DNA from: Grifola frondosa
Taxonomy: Eukaryota; Basidiomycota; Agaricomycetes; Polyporales; Grifolaceae
DNA length: 64,000 bases
Assembly: GCA_001683735.1 (NCBI GenBank)
Contig: LUGG01000025.1
Location: 186,001-250,000, forward strand
Reading direction: 5' to 3'
The position numbers and the translations under genes are program-made. A model generated the notes under the pieces. It was not told the origin of the DNA and did not search any database. It saw nothing but the letters and a program-made list of their open reading frames with translations. Below are positions 1-10,388 of this stretch, in pieces; within the stretch, counting starts at the first letter, position 1; the number at the start of each line of letters is the position of its first letter.

Positions 1-488
1 AACCTGTCCTTGCCATCCCAACGAGGTCTCGAGGAGGGTTAGAGAGTAATGCGGGAATGGAGAGACGTTGAATGGGCGTCGGGATGCGGAAACCCTGGAG
101 CGTCAAGGAGCGCAACAACCAGGGATGAAGACCTATGCTATGACATATGTTCCTATACTGATAATGAAGAGATATTTGGAAACTCACCCATACTCTGAAA
201 GCTTCCCCCGCCCACCTCGCCCTTAGCGATTTTGGACTTTCCTTTAGTCTTCTTCAACAATTCCGTACCGCCCTTCACATCCCGCTTTGATATAGAGTCT
301 CGGATGAATTCTTGAATGTCTCCCTCCTCATCGTCGATGTCTGGAACTTGATGTATTGCCAATTTTCTCTTTTTTCCAGTCAAGGCAGAAGATATGTCGA
401 CCTCGTCCGCAGATAAGTCTTCATCCAAAGCAACTTCAGAAAACGAGTCCTCAGAATCATCAGCGAGTTTGCGTTTGTGTGGAGCCAT
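1..488 (-). CDS. DBP10: DEAD-box RNA helicase DBP10 (DDX54 type), 5' part
   Basis: Nucleolar ATP-dependent RNA helicase of 60S ribosome assembly, cut by the window edge. Exon 1 (488-188) starts MAPHKRK and is lysine- and acid-rich. It ends in GGGSFQSMG, the family-typical lead into the helicase core. A GT-AG intron (187-133) follows. Exon 2 (132-1) continues GLHPWLLRSL, then the Q motif (GFRIPTPIQRLSIP) and the start of motif I (MARTG). The joined order is the Dbp10 signature. The ATG at 488 was chosen because upstream in-frame codons are not conserved. No frame break is seen in this part. Confidence 0.9.
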
Positions 489-1284
489 TCTGAGCAAAGG
501 CAGTAATCTGACGAGCGAGCGCAAGTAGCCCGATCCCAAAATACGCTGACGTAATCAACGCTCTGCCCAATATGGTACCTCAAAGTAGTTCTGTCGTTCT
601 GTCGGCCGGAGATTTTTTGACAGTACTAGTGATATCTACATATCAGCCTCCCTTCACGGGCCAATCGCTATATCGGAAGTTGCATCTACAAATTTTGGCA
701 ACGTGCAAAACTATTCATCGGTACCAGTACTGTGGGAGCGCTTGCGAATATACTTATATCTCTTTCGACCACTTCTTGAGCACGTCGAACATGTGATCGC
801 AATTGAGACTTGAGGTACGTGGATGAGCCGTTGAACCACATTGCAGACTCCAAAGGTGGAAAATATGACAGTAAAAACATTCCTCGCATATTGGAAGAAC
901 CGTCCGCTAGCTGATGCTGCATCTGTGATGTTACATGTCATACAGAACGTGCCGTCCGAAACGCACAATTATTCGTATTGTAAAGTCAGCCTTTCTGATC
1001 ATGGTCGACATGTGGTTCAGAAATTCGTGACCAAACGTATCGCTGACAGTGAAATGTTATAGTGGTCAGTTGCCACTTGTGCCGACTAGTTAACAGTTCG
1101 CTCACCAATATTAATGGAGGTCCTCGCAAAGTTAAATACAATGGTACAAATCACCAAATCTCATGCCATGACACGGTCCAGTCATCCTACAGGTATGCTG
1201 AAGTTTGTCGGAAGTCTCGAGGGGTAAATAGACAATTCCACAGCAACAGTGAAGATGATTGTCACATAAGCGATAGAATTCCAC
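489..1284. other. Unassigned stretch between DBP10 and SDHAF4
   Basis: Short open frames on both strands, none recognisable. The best plus-strand pieces lie at about 690-825 and 841-1062. They look weakly coding (segments such as LWERLRIYLYLFRPLLEHVE and VKTFLAYWKNRPLAD) and could be exons of a small unrecognised gene with an intron ending near 845. I cannot name a family or a start codon. Confidence 0.3.
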
Positions 1285-1668
1285 CTAAAAATCCGAAACT
1301 CTTCCTTTGAAACTCCAGTCGCCTTCACCACCCCACTTTCCTACCGGTTCTCTCTTTGGTCCACCCTTTTCTCCAGTAACAGGATTCACTTCCCCATCGA
1401 ACTCGGCAGATAGAGGGGCACGGGCATCAGGATGAAGTGTGAGACTTGCATCGGCCATCCCTGCGCTAGAACTTGGAGACGATAGAGGTGCCTGCGCAGT
1501 TCTAACCAGTTCCTCGAATTCCTTCTGCTGAGCCCGTGGCAAAGGAGGGGGACCGGGTCTGATCAATGGGTTTCCTGATGACATTGCTCGAGCATAGGCG
1601 GACCGCGTCAGATGATTGATTCGCAACCATGGCCGCAAAGGACCGTTAATGATACGGATCGTCCCCAT
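1285..1668 (-). CDS. SDH8: Succinate dehydrogenase assembly factor 4 (SDHAF4/Sdh8)
   Basis: Single-exon 127-residue protein. Mitochondrial matrix assembly factor that binds flavinylated Sdh1 and helps form complex II. The diagnostic C-terminus is present at residues 92-127: NPVTGEKGGPKREPVGKWG, then GEGDWSFKGRVSDF up to the stop. The N-terminus is arginine-rich and low in acidic residues (GPLRPWLRINHLTRSAYARA), as expected for a mitochondrial presequence. Length fits the family. The second in-frame ATG (MSSGNPL) would remove the presequence, so the first ATG is preferred. No frame break. Confidence 0.93.
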   Translation of the reverse strand: MGTIRIINGPLRPWLRINHLTRSAYARAMSSGNPLIRPGPPPLPRAQQKEFEELVRTAQAPLSSPSSSAGMADASLTLHPDARAPLSAEFDGEVNPVTGEKGGPKREPVGKWGGEGDWSFKGRVSDF

Positions 1669-2470
1669 AGATCTATACAGAGGGGTTTATTGTTATTCGA
1701 ATAGCATGGCAAATCAGTAGGTAAGATGCACACAAGTTAAACGTGAGTTACACCAAAGTGTGTGGGATCACTTGAACGCTACGCAAAGGTGGCTGGCTTG
1801 ATCAGTTATCGTGTACGTCGAACGCGACTTGTCTCTTCAATGATAGTGGCCAGTGAGCCAGTCGTTAGTGATCCAGGGAGGAAATAAACCCACAACTCGA
1901 GCTTTCATTTATCGAGGAGAGGAACGACCATAGTAATCATCGGGCGCCAATTCCACGTGATGTAATCTCAAACTGGGTGAACCCGACAACTTCAATTGAA
2001 CGTTTCGAAAGCATTACATATATATACTTATGTGCTAGTATATTATTGCTGAAGCGAAGGCGAGGATGTATAGAATAACAATAAGACGTGTGGGTGAATG
2101 TTGATACTTATTTGAATATTTGCCACAACTTTGTTGGTGTTTGGATAGGTTCGGAAGAGCGTCATGGCGAACGAACGCTGGCTCTGAAATATATGTGTAT
2201 CCAGAAATTCATGTCCGCGCAAATCCAGAATAAAGTAGCAAAGATCAAGGCATTAACATTGCAGGAGCGTGACGTGTGAGAAAATTGTGCAGAGAGTGCG
2301 GGGAAAGTGATCGGCAGTACTGCGTTGTCTGGAGCGCCGGTGTGAATATTACTAGTATGTGATTATCCTCTTCATACCGACTTCCTCCCCCGTCCTGACC
2401 GTTTGTGGCCCTTCTTTGCGCTGTGAGCTCAAGCCATCATCGAGGCTCACTTCTTAAGCTGTCTGATTTC
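1669..2470. other. Intergenic, divergent promoter region
   Basis: Between the divergently transcribed SDHAF4 and Zn2Cys6 regulator genes. It contains an AT-rich stretch (about 2018-2045, tatatatactta type) and no recognisable coding exon. The 63-residue open frame at 2088-2279 has no recognisable features. Confidence 0.5.
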
Positions 2471-5400
2471 ATGCAGAGAACAGATATATACCATTGGACC
2501 TCCGGACCATCCACTGCGGTCATTGATCTCGTTGACCCAGGTCCGTTCGATCTGTCGAATGATTCGACAGCGGTCTCCCCGTATACTCAGTCCTACTATG
2601 CTCTCGACTCGTCCGCCGAAGGGAACGGGTCCAAGAAGAGGAAGGTAGAACGAGCCTGTGATTTCTGTCGAAAGAGAAAGACGAAATGCGATGGCCCGAG
2701 GATGGCGGAGAATGTCTGCACTAACTGTATACAGAATGGGCGCAGCTGTACATATCTGTGCGTGTTCTCATTTCGTCCATCCTTTAGCGGAACGTCTGAA
2801 TGTCGCAATTTTTCCAGAGAGGGGTCTAAACCGCGGGGTCCTCCTAAGGCGTGAGTGAAAGTTTCCTTGTTATATGCAATGTGTTCATCATCTCCTTCAT
2901 AGCTATGTGGTTGCACTTGAGGACCGTATGGAAAGAATGGAAGCTCTTTTGAAGAGGGTCAGTCTATTATTCTACCTGGTCTGGGTCCGATCAGGTTTTG
3001 CGCCTGAGAATAATGTGAGAGTAGTCATGGCGGTTCGTAATCCGGAACGCTCATGACTACTCGAACATATTCTTGGTCTCCCGACGAGTGCGCGAATGGC
3101 CCGTCACTAATCTGCATGACGGAACGTGTGCCGCATAGATACACTATTGTCGGCTTTACGACCCGCGGAATTTCACAATACTTATTACGTCCTTGTAGCT
3201 TCGTCCAGAATCCGATTTCTCCACAGAGATCGGTCCCCCGGTCATTCGTGATTCTTGGAAAACTGATTCGTCGCCGCCACCTCCCCGCTGGACATATACA
3301 GTCGACATCACCATCGCATGCAGATATGGCTCCATCTCTTACTAGGAATCAGTCCTTGGTGTCGCTTGCCGTTCCCCCGCCGAATGGCGCACGTCCTCGT
3401 GCGACCACCACCACCGCTGCTCAAAAGGGAAATCGCACTGTCCGCCGCCAGAAGTCCGGACGACTCAATCAGACTCGCAATCACTCCGATACGACGTCAG
3501 GCTCTTCCTCAGAACATGATTCATCCTCCTCATCTCTTTCCGGCTCCTCCGACAACGAGGACTTTGGCGAGCTGAGTCTGGTTAGGGGCATGAAACGCTT
3601 GACTGTACGTGGCTTGGAGCCCACAGAGTGTGATGCTGGCCGTGATCAGCCCGCGGACAACCAGTGGAGGTTCCATGGGAAGAGCAGCTCATTCAAGCTC
3701 ATCCATACTGCAAGAGAGCTGATGCAGCTACACATGGATGCTCTTACTAATTCCAGTGGGCATGACCATAGCATATCACCTCCCACAGGGGAGAGTGATT
3801 TGAGCACGACGTACAGAAGACCGGAATTCTGGAAGCTTCCTCCCGTAGGTCTTGATTGCGAGTAATCTGATGCTGTTGCTTGGGCTTATTCTACCTGAAT
3901 CAATTTCTGCAGTGGGAGATCTCATTTGAACATGCTGACGGCTCGATCCAACTACCTTCATTTCTGGTCGACGATTTTCCTCCGTTGGACCTTGCGGAAA
4001 GCCTCATCGAATTGTATTTCACGCACAATAATGATCTTTTTCCTTTACTGCACCATCCGACCTTCGAAAGACAGTGGCGGGACGGACTGCACAAACGTGA
4101 TCTCTGGTTTAACTGCGTCTGCTGGGCCATGTTCGGCGTTGGGAGCCGCTGGAGTACCGACCCCAGAGTTCTTCCAAGCAAAGTGAGCGAGCAGGCGGGA
4201 GACGATGAGGGTATGTGGACCCTCGCCGGATGGAAGTATACTGCTATAGCCTTGCGTGAGTGATCTTATTCCGATATGCGGAGTAGGCTGATGCGATATG
4301 AGTAGAGGTACACGAATGTCGTCGCAGTGTGCTCATGCCTCCAAATCTCTTCGAGGTGCAAACTTTTGCTGTGCGTATACCCATCACGGTCTCCGTTCTC
4401 TCGGAGGTCGGCTGACATTCAACGCTTGCAGCTCATAGGGCAGTACCTTCGGGGTACAGTTGCCCAATATGGCTCGTGGTTCTACTTGAGCGTTGGTATC
4501 CGGAAGGCGCAGGATGTTGGCGCTCACCGCAGGAAGATCTACGGCCGGAAGCCCACGACAGAAGAGGAGCTGTGGAAGAGAGCATATTGGCATCTGGTGG
4601 CTTTTGACCGTATTGGAAGCATGCTGATCGGCCGGCCATGCTGCTCAAGAGAGGATGAGTGGGTGCACATTGTTCGGCATCTCGATGCGCCCGCGCTAAT
4701 GATGATATATAACTAGCTTAGATATTGATTTGCCACTGGAGGTTGATGATGAATACGGGAGAACGATGATCCCGAGCTGGCATTCCGACAGCCTGAGGGC
4801 GTGCCTTCCAAAATATCAGCGTTCGTTTGCTGGATTAAGCTAAGCCAGATCGCTGCGTTCGCATTGAGCACATTAGTCGGTGTTCGTTGCCGCCTGCACG
4901 ATGCTTTGCACTGAATTATTTCATCGTTTAGTATACTCCTTTGACAGCCAAGACTGATACGACTATTACTCGGCTTAACGATGCAATGCTCGATTGGATC
5001 CGGAACCTACCTGCGCATTGTACGCCTTTCCTCGTATTTTGTCGAGAAGCAAGCTCACGATACTACCTAGTGCGTTGGTCGCCCACGATGGAAAATCGTA
5101 TCTTCGCAAGTCAGGCTGCTACGTTGCACACCACCTACCATTTGGTGCAGATTCTTGTCTACCGTCCCTTCATATCTGTTCGCCACGCGATGCCGCGAGG
5201 CTCCCTCTTACCTCAGTCATACCGCAAACTGTCGGATCGCCCAAGTTTATCATCGACGGCGCTATCAATATGTGTTAACTCAGCGAAAGCAGCTGCTCAT
5301 ATCCTGGAGATACAGGTGACGCGTGGCATGTCAAATATCACGAACGTAATCCACGTATCCTTCGTCTGCACTGGAGTGCTATTGGTACACTTGTGGGACA

Positions 5401-6434
5401 TGATAGGGCGCGAACTGTCGCGCGCCCCGTTATCGTCGCCGGATGAGCAAGCACAGACCGCCCATGCCTTCGACGCTCTGATGGGCGAGATATCCAATCT
5501 GGTGGACATGCTCGAGGAGGCGAGCGTGCGGTGGGAACTTGCCCGTGACATGCTGTAAGTGGATGCAACCTATGACTTGATTGATGGCGCTCAGCGTGGA
5601 CTCGCTTCACAGGGACGAGATCAAAGACGCGCTTCCGAATCCCTCGAGCTCCGACTCCGTGTCGCACCCCGCTCCGCCATTCATCGACAGCCAGTTCATC
5701 GACAGCCAGGTTCCAATTAGTCATGGCAGGACGCTGTCCGAAATGCAGGGGCATGCACCTTCGGCATTCAATCTGCCATGCCGCTGGCTCTTTACACCGA
5801 CAACATTCATTCCCATCTTCGTTACCAAGTTCTGAATCCGCACTACCGTCGTCGGCCGCCAACATCATGCAGCCTGCACGTCATCATGCTAATTTTCCCC
5901 GCTCTGGACGGTAGCAGGCATCTCTTCTTCCCCTCCGCGCTCTTCCGAATCAGTGCAGGATCAGTCATCACAGGTCCACGAGCCCGTGTCCCACCGAACC
6001 GTTGTCCGCATACCCATTCTTACAGTCGAACTATGCATACGGATCCCATTCCCATGCCATTTCCCCCTCATAGCGACGCCGGGCTGTTCCCTGCCACGGC
6101 ACGCTTTGGAATGTCAGACGTGCGGTCGGCGGGCGCGGCGAAAACGCTTCAGGTGTTAAGCAGGAGAGCGTTGAAAGTGATCGTGATCGCCTGAAGATGT
6201 TCCTCCTGGCAGAGGCATATCATCGGACGCGGAATTCTGGAGGAAACCCATCTGCAGAGAGTACTGCTGCGCCAGCTGCACCACCGCGGACGGATCAGCA
6301 GTATGACTTGTGGCTGCGGGATGAGATTCGGTGCGTCATTTAGCTGTTACGTGTCGTGTGGATCTTCGAGACTGACTTATGTGGGATCGAGCAGGAGGTG
6401 GGAGCAGTATGGTGCTTACCATCCTTCGTTTTGA
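2471..6434 (+). CDS. Zn2Cys6 fungal-specific transcription factor, frame-broken
   Basis: Nuclear DNA-binding regulator. The zinc cluster lies near residues 62-92 of the first exon: CDFCRKRKTKC, then C-x2-C and C. A linker follows (KPRGPPKAYV, then LEDRMERMEALLKR). The fungal transcription-factor domain runs from about 3913 to 5550 (SLIELYFTHNNDLFPLLHHP, RKAQDVGAHRRK, LVYRPFI). Supported exons include 2471-2757, 2818-2850, 2903-2957, 3346-3844, 3913-4255, 4306-4370, 4432 onward, 4932-5019 and 5071-5551. The last exon ends RRWEQYGAYHPSF and stop at 6434. The conserved DDEYWENDDPEL is broken after Tyr (4754-4756): one base is missing, shifting the frame. The stretch 5600-6170 cannot be resolved cleanly. 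Target genes are unknown. Confidence 0.8.
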
Positions 6435-6853
6435 TGTTTCACAATGATTTTGTGGAGCTTCCAAACTACACACTGACAAAACCCCCTGCATAGAAGTCTA
6501 ATTATCCCGAGGACATTTGCCGATTCAAGCCTCCCTATCTTATATGTACATATATGCTTGAGTGTTAGACGTGAATGCATTATCGCTCTACTTTATTTCC
6601 TTTTCCACCGCCGTCGTCTCTGTATATGTAGCCCTAGTATATACGTCACCGTTGACGCCACGACTTTGCTGATCGCGAGCCACGTAATTGTAATATATTC
6701 CCAATTTTGGGCTTGAAGGATCCAACAATATTTGGGATAAAGAGACGTGTAGCATACACTGAGGAGAAAAACGCATATGCAACATAATCAACACACTAGG
6801 CATGCTCAGTATTAGGGTATATATAACACGAGATGCAGAATCCTGCCTTCGGT
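6435..6853. other. Intergenic, tail-to-tail
   Basis: AT-richer sequence between the converging regulator and F-box-like genes. No conserved coding segment is seen; it presumably holds both 3' untranslated regions. Confidence 0.5.
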
Positions 6854-7810
6854 TCAGCACGTCGCGGCTGCCAGCCTCGCAATCACCACTGCCTCAGCAG
6901 CTTCCCAAACACCTGGACCCCCCCTTACAGCCTGCTCCCATTGACGCACCGCTGAGACCGGTGCAGGTTCTGCGACGATGCGTAGAGCAGTTCCCCCAGT
7001 AGTGGCGGCCGCAGAATTGAGCACATTGACAGCGTTCCCTGCAAGAGATGCATCGTTCGCGGTGCCTAATAGTTGGATCAGGATAAGCTTCAATGTAGGG
7101 ATGCTGTTTGCATCGCCCCCCGCAGAGGCAGTATTCGTTAATAGGCGTTGGAGGTGCGGGATGATCGCTGCAGGTACTGTTGACTCTCTGGAAGGACGAT
7201 AGACGATTGCAAGGTGCGTGAGTGAAGAGAGGGCCGCCAGACACTCCCAACCACTCTGCTCGCCGTCCGAGGCGGCGAAAGTGAACGGTAGATCGGGGCG
7301 GCTGCTGTCGAATGATGTGAGGTGGATTCGGAGGTGCGTAACAGAAGGCGCAATAAGGGAAAGGTCCCAGCCGTCGCGACAGGACATGCCGAGGAAATGC
7401 TGTTCACGCGGGCGGACGAGGGCCTGCACGGCGTCGCAGCCGTGTAATTTCTTGTACCCTGGAAGAGAAAACCCGCATGCGAGACTGCACACGCCTGCGC
7501 ATGCTCTAAGGACGCGGTCGATGCTCTGCACGGGCCCGAGCGCGAAGATCCCAAGGTGCTTAATGCGAGTGCGGGGGAAGTCAGCGGGCTTGCTGGAGAT
7601 GGCGCTGAGGAAAGCACGGAGCGCACGGGAGGAACAGAGGATGACTGTATGGTATAGGATGGGGACTGTCCAGTGGCGGACGGGGGAGGAAACGAGGGTG
7701 AGTGCTCGCGCGGTGGGCACATCTGAGAGGGCGGCGAGTTCGAATATGTCGCGAATGAGATCGGTAGGGAGATCGCAGAAGATGAGTGGCGCTGAGGGTA
7801 TAACAGACAT
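6854..7810 (-). CDS. F-box-like protein, intronless
   Basis: Single open frame of about 318 residues starting MSVIPSAPLIF. The N-terminal segment LPTDLIRDIFELAALSD fits an F-box-type alpha-helical motif, which would bind Skp1 in an SCF ubiquitin ligase. The rest has spaced leucine segments (THLRIHLTSF, SLTHLAIVYR, HLQRLL) suggesting degenerate leucine-rich repeats as substrate module. Agaricomycetes carry many such fast-evolving proteins, so the substrate cannot be guessed. The frame extends upstream to 7906 without an ATG; 7810 is the first ATG before the F-box. Overall protein identity is moderately sure, F-box function is inferred. Confidence 0.65.
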   Translation of the reverse strand: MSVIPSAPLIFCDLPTDLIRDIFELAALSDVPTARALTLVSSPVRHWTVPILYHTVILCSSRALRAFLSAISSKPADFPRTRIKHLGIFALGPVQSIDRVLRACAGVCSLACGFSLPGYKKLHGCDAVQALVRPREQHFLGMSCRDGWDLSLIAPSVTHLRIHLTSFDSSRPDLPFTFAASDGEQSGWECLAALSSLTHLAIVYRPSRESTVPAAIIPHLQRLLTNTASAGGDANSIPTLKLILIQLLGTANDASLAGNAVNVLNSAAATTGGTALRIVAEPAPVSAVRQWEQAVRGGPGVWEAAEAVVIARLAAATC

Positions 7811-8481
7811 GATGGGCTCTGTGACGAGGATGCAACTCGCAGAGATGTTTGTAGGCTTGTTCTCGGCTCCAAAGCAGTGGGACGTTGAATGAGCAAACAA
7901 ACTCACCGACTAACTCCCATTTACGTGGGTGGAAAGCCCGCGCCAAGTTTTTAGCACTGTCCTAATAGAGAGGAACGTCGACCACAACATTTTCCAGCAA
8001 GTTTTTAGGGTGCTCGGCACGAGAGAGGAAGCGTCATGATCAGCATAGCCGATAAGAAAAAATTCATCGGACACGTTCAAGCGGTGAGTCACGAAGAAAA
8101 AATATAATTTGATCATACTCAACGACGAGTGGGACTACAACAGCGACGAGAAGGATGTCGAGGACATCGTGGAGGACATCGTGGAGGACACACAAAGTAG
8201 AAAGCCATAGTCCGTTAAAGCCTAAAAAGGTCCAGCATGTCACATATACATGATGACTAATCCAGATCCATACAAGATTCACCACACTTTCCCCCAAAAG
8301 GAAAATCAACACAAGTATTATTCCCCTCTTTTGCGCGCGAACATAGGCGAACGCTCGGTAGTCATCTTCCCTTCCAATTGCACCGTCGTGGTCATGATAT
8401 TCCCGTACTCAAGACGTTATTATGTATTGATACAATCATGATATCATGTGAACACATCCCATGACTTCTCATCCTGATTTA
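7811..8481. other. Intergenic with short direct repeats
   Basis: AT-rich spacer upstream of the F-box-like gene and downstream of the GLTSCR1-domain gene. It includes the 12-nt tandem repeat listed separately. The open frames here have no recognisable features. Confidence 0.5.
8158..8192 (+). repeat. 12-nt tandem repeat, about 3 copies
   Basis: Units gtcgaggacatc, gtggaggacatc and gtggaggacac follow each other in a non-coding spacer. A simple slippage-type minisatellite. Confidence 0.8.
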
Positions 8482-10178
8482 TCAAGGTGTCGCCGCCGAT
8501 GTGGACGAAGCAGGCCGAGCTCCGTTACTGGTAGTAGTATTGGCAACAGTACTCGCGGTGTTGATGGCAGTGTTGGTAGTGTTGGCGGCGGCATTGGCAG
8601 TATTAGTCCCAGTAACGGTGGTGTCATCCACGTTCACGCCTCTCGACGATAACGCGTTCAAAATCAACGCCAGCCCGTTGATTTGTGCAGACTGTAGGGA
8701 GGCAATATTTAATTCGAGGTTGACCATAGCTCCATTATTTGACGACCCCTTCAGCACTGCTGCTGGGCGGGGTTGCCCTCTAGAGAGGGATGTGATGGGA
8801 CAGGTACAATTCCGAGCGCAGATAATGCAGGAAGGGAGGACGCAGGAAGTTGTACAGGAACTGCAGTGGTGTTAGGAACAGTAGACGTGGAGCTCTGCGC
8901 CTGCTGGACCTGTGCCGAAGCTGCCGATGTCGTCGTCGTCGTCGTCGCAGGCGGCGTGTATGTAGGCGTCGGAGTGACAGGAGTATATGGAGGTGTGGCA
9001 GCGTAAGCACCCACAGGTGTAGACCCATACGGCATGGGAGTCGCACTGTATGCATGGGGGTTGTAAGTGTACTGGGAGGTGCCGTATGCTTGCGCGTATG
9101 GGTAAGTGTAGCCTCTGTACTGGTGCACATACGACGAGGCAGGTGTCGAGGCTTGCGGATAGTATGTTGGGACCGTGCGAGGGGTAACCGGTGGCGGAGG
9201 TGGGCCGCTAGTCGCTTTTCGCGCTCCAGTCTGTCGAGTTCCGCACGCGCATTTCGAAGCTCGGCATTCAAACTAGCCGTCTCTGTGCGCTCCGAATCCA
9301 ATACTGCCTGTGCAAGAACATACGCCTGGTCATCTGGTGACGGCCGCTGCAGGGACGTATTAATGTTCAACGGACAGCTCGAGAACAGTATGTTCTGGAC
9401 TGACCTTCCCCGATCGAATTCTCGCCTTCCTAAATCGTTCTTCTAAGGCCCTGCGACGGCGCCAGCATTCCAGCGCAAATTTAGTTTCTACGACAGGAAC
9501 GCGCTCAGACAATGCCTGGTAAAAATAAGGAACGAGGCTGTACCTGCTATTTCTTCACGAATCAAATCCTCTTCTGTAGCCTTCCGTTTCCCCTTCCGGT
9601 AACTCGACGCATGCTGCGAGTTGGTCTGGGCATCCAGGTCTTCCTTCGGTTGATGGAAGACATGATAGGGCAATAATCGTGTTACCGCATCCACCGCGTC
9701 CGTAAAGGGGGTGTCCACGTCAGGGTAAAGTACAGCTATGTGGTCGGCCGCTAGACTCGCCGCAATTCTGCTCATCCAGTAGCATTCAGACACAATATAC
9801 CATTCACACGTCTGTGAAAGACGTACCCAGTAGCAGTCTCCAGCATAGCACTAGCTTCTTCGGGAGTCCGATCCTTGGTCTTGCGCCGCTTGGCCACCCG
9901 AGCATGGAGGGCGTCCATATCCATCGTTCGATTGGGTCGAGAGACAACGCCATTGGTACTTTGTGCAGCGCTGCTGGCCCTGCATCTGTCACGGTGTCTG
10001 GCGTGGAGCTCGATGTAGCCCGGGGCGTCGGAGTAGGTGGCCATGGCGCAGAGACTGGTGTCGCGGCGCGCTCGGAGGGAGCAGAATTGATATCTACAAC
10101 GCTCCTGAGTTTCGTAGAGACGGCGGGTAGCCTGTACGCCGCGAAGACGGCAGACGAGGGGACCAGCGGTTTCGACAT
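8482..10178 (-). CDS. GLTSCR1/BICRA-domain protein (putative SWI/SNF-associated)
   Basis: Carries the GLTSCR1 conserved region: TPFTDAVDAVTRLLPYHVF plus HQPKEDLDA (about 9710-9640), the domain of human BICRA, a subunit of the non-canonical BAF remodeller. A basic KRRKTKDRTPEEA segment lies before it. A coiled coil follows (SLNAELRNARAELDRLEREK), then a Tyr/Pro/Thr-rich tail and a hydrophobic end (NLELNIASLQSAQINGLALI). Good splices: 9827/9767 and the introns after IREEIA and RIRSGK. The frame changes three times: near 9960 (intron or indel), near 9212 between EKR and TSGPPPPP, and near 8756 at QQQ/VLKGSS. The last two look like one-base losses. The start could be ATG 10178 or 10044. Nuclear chromatin role is inferred from the domain only. 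Confidence 0.75.
8929..8946 (+). repeat. (GTC)6 microsatellite in coding sequence
   Basis: Six GTC units, read on the minus strand as a poly-threonine run in the low-complexity tail of the GLTSCR1-domain protein. Confidence 0.9.
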
Positions 10179-10388
10179 CTCAACCTTGGGCTATTTTGTT
10201 TGTTTTTGTTGCGTTTGACGCCGTCACGCTTGTCTGCGGGCGCGTGACCGCGAGAGATCACACTGCGCCACAAATGTGCTCTTTAGGGCAGGTCGAGAAT
10301 GACTCGTACAGAACATGTCTCTCCTGCGAGAACGCGTAGTGATACAGAGATACAAAACATTCGATACAGTGTAAAGCAATCGCTATGG

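Noticed and set aside
3270..3345. Possible extra frameshift in the first Zn2Cys6 regulator between DSWKTD and NQSLVSLA
   Set aside because: A 76-nt intron ending in a good CTTACTAG acceptor keeps the frame, so no indel is needed, though the donor is weak.
7138..7896. Long open frames overlapping the F-box-like gene on both strands (7138-7896 and 7218-7892)
   Set aside because: They are out-of-frame shadows of the GC-rich 318-codon reading frame; Arg/Ser/Pro-rich without domains.
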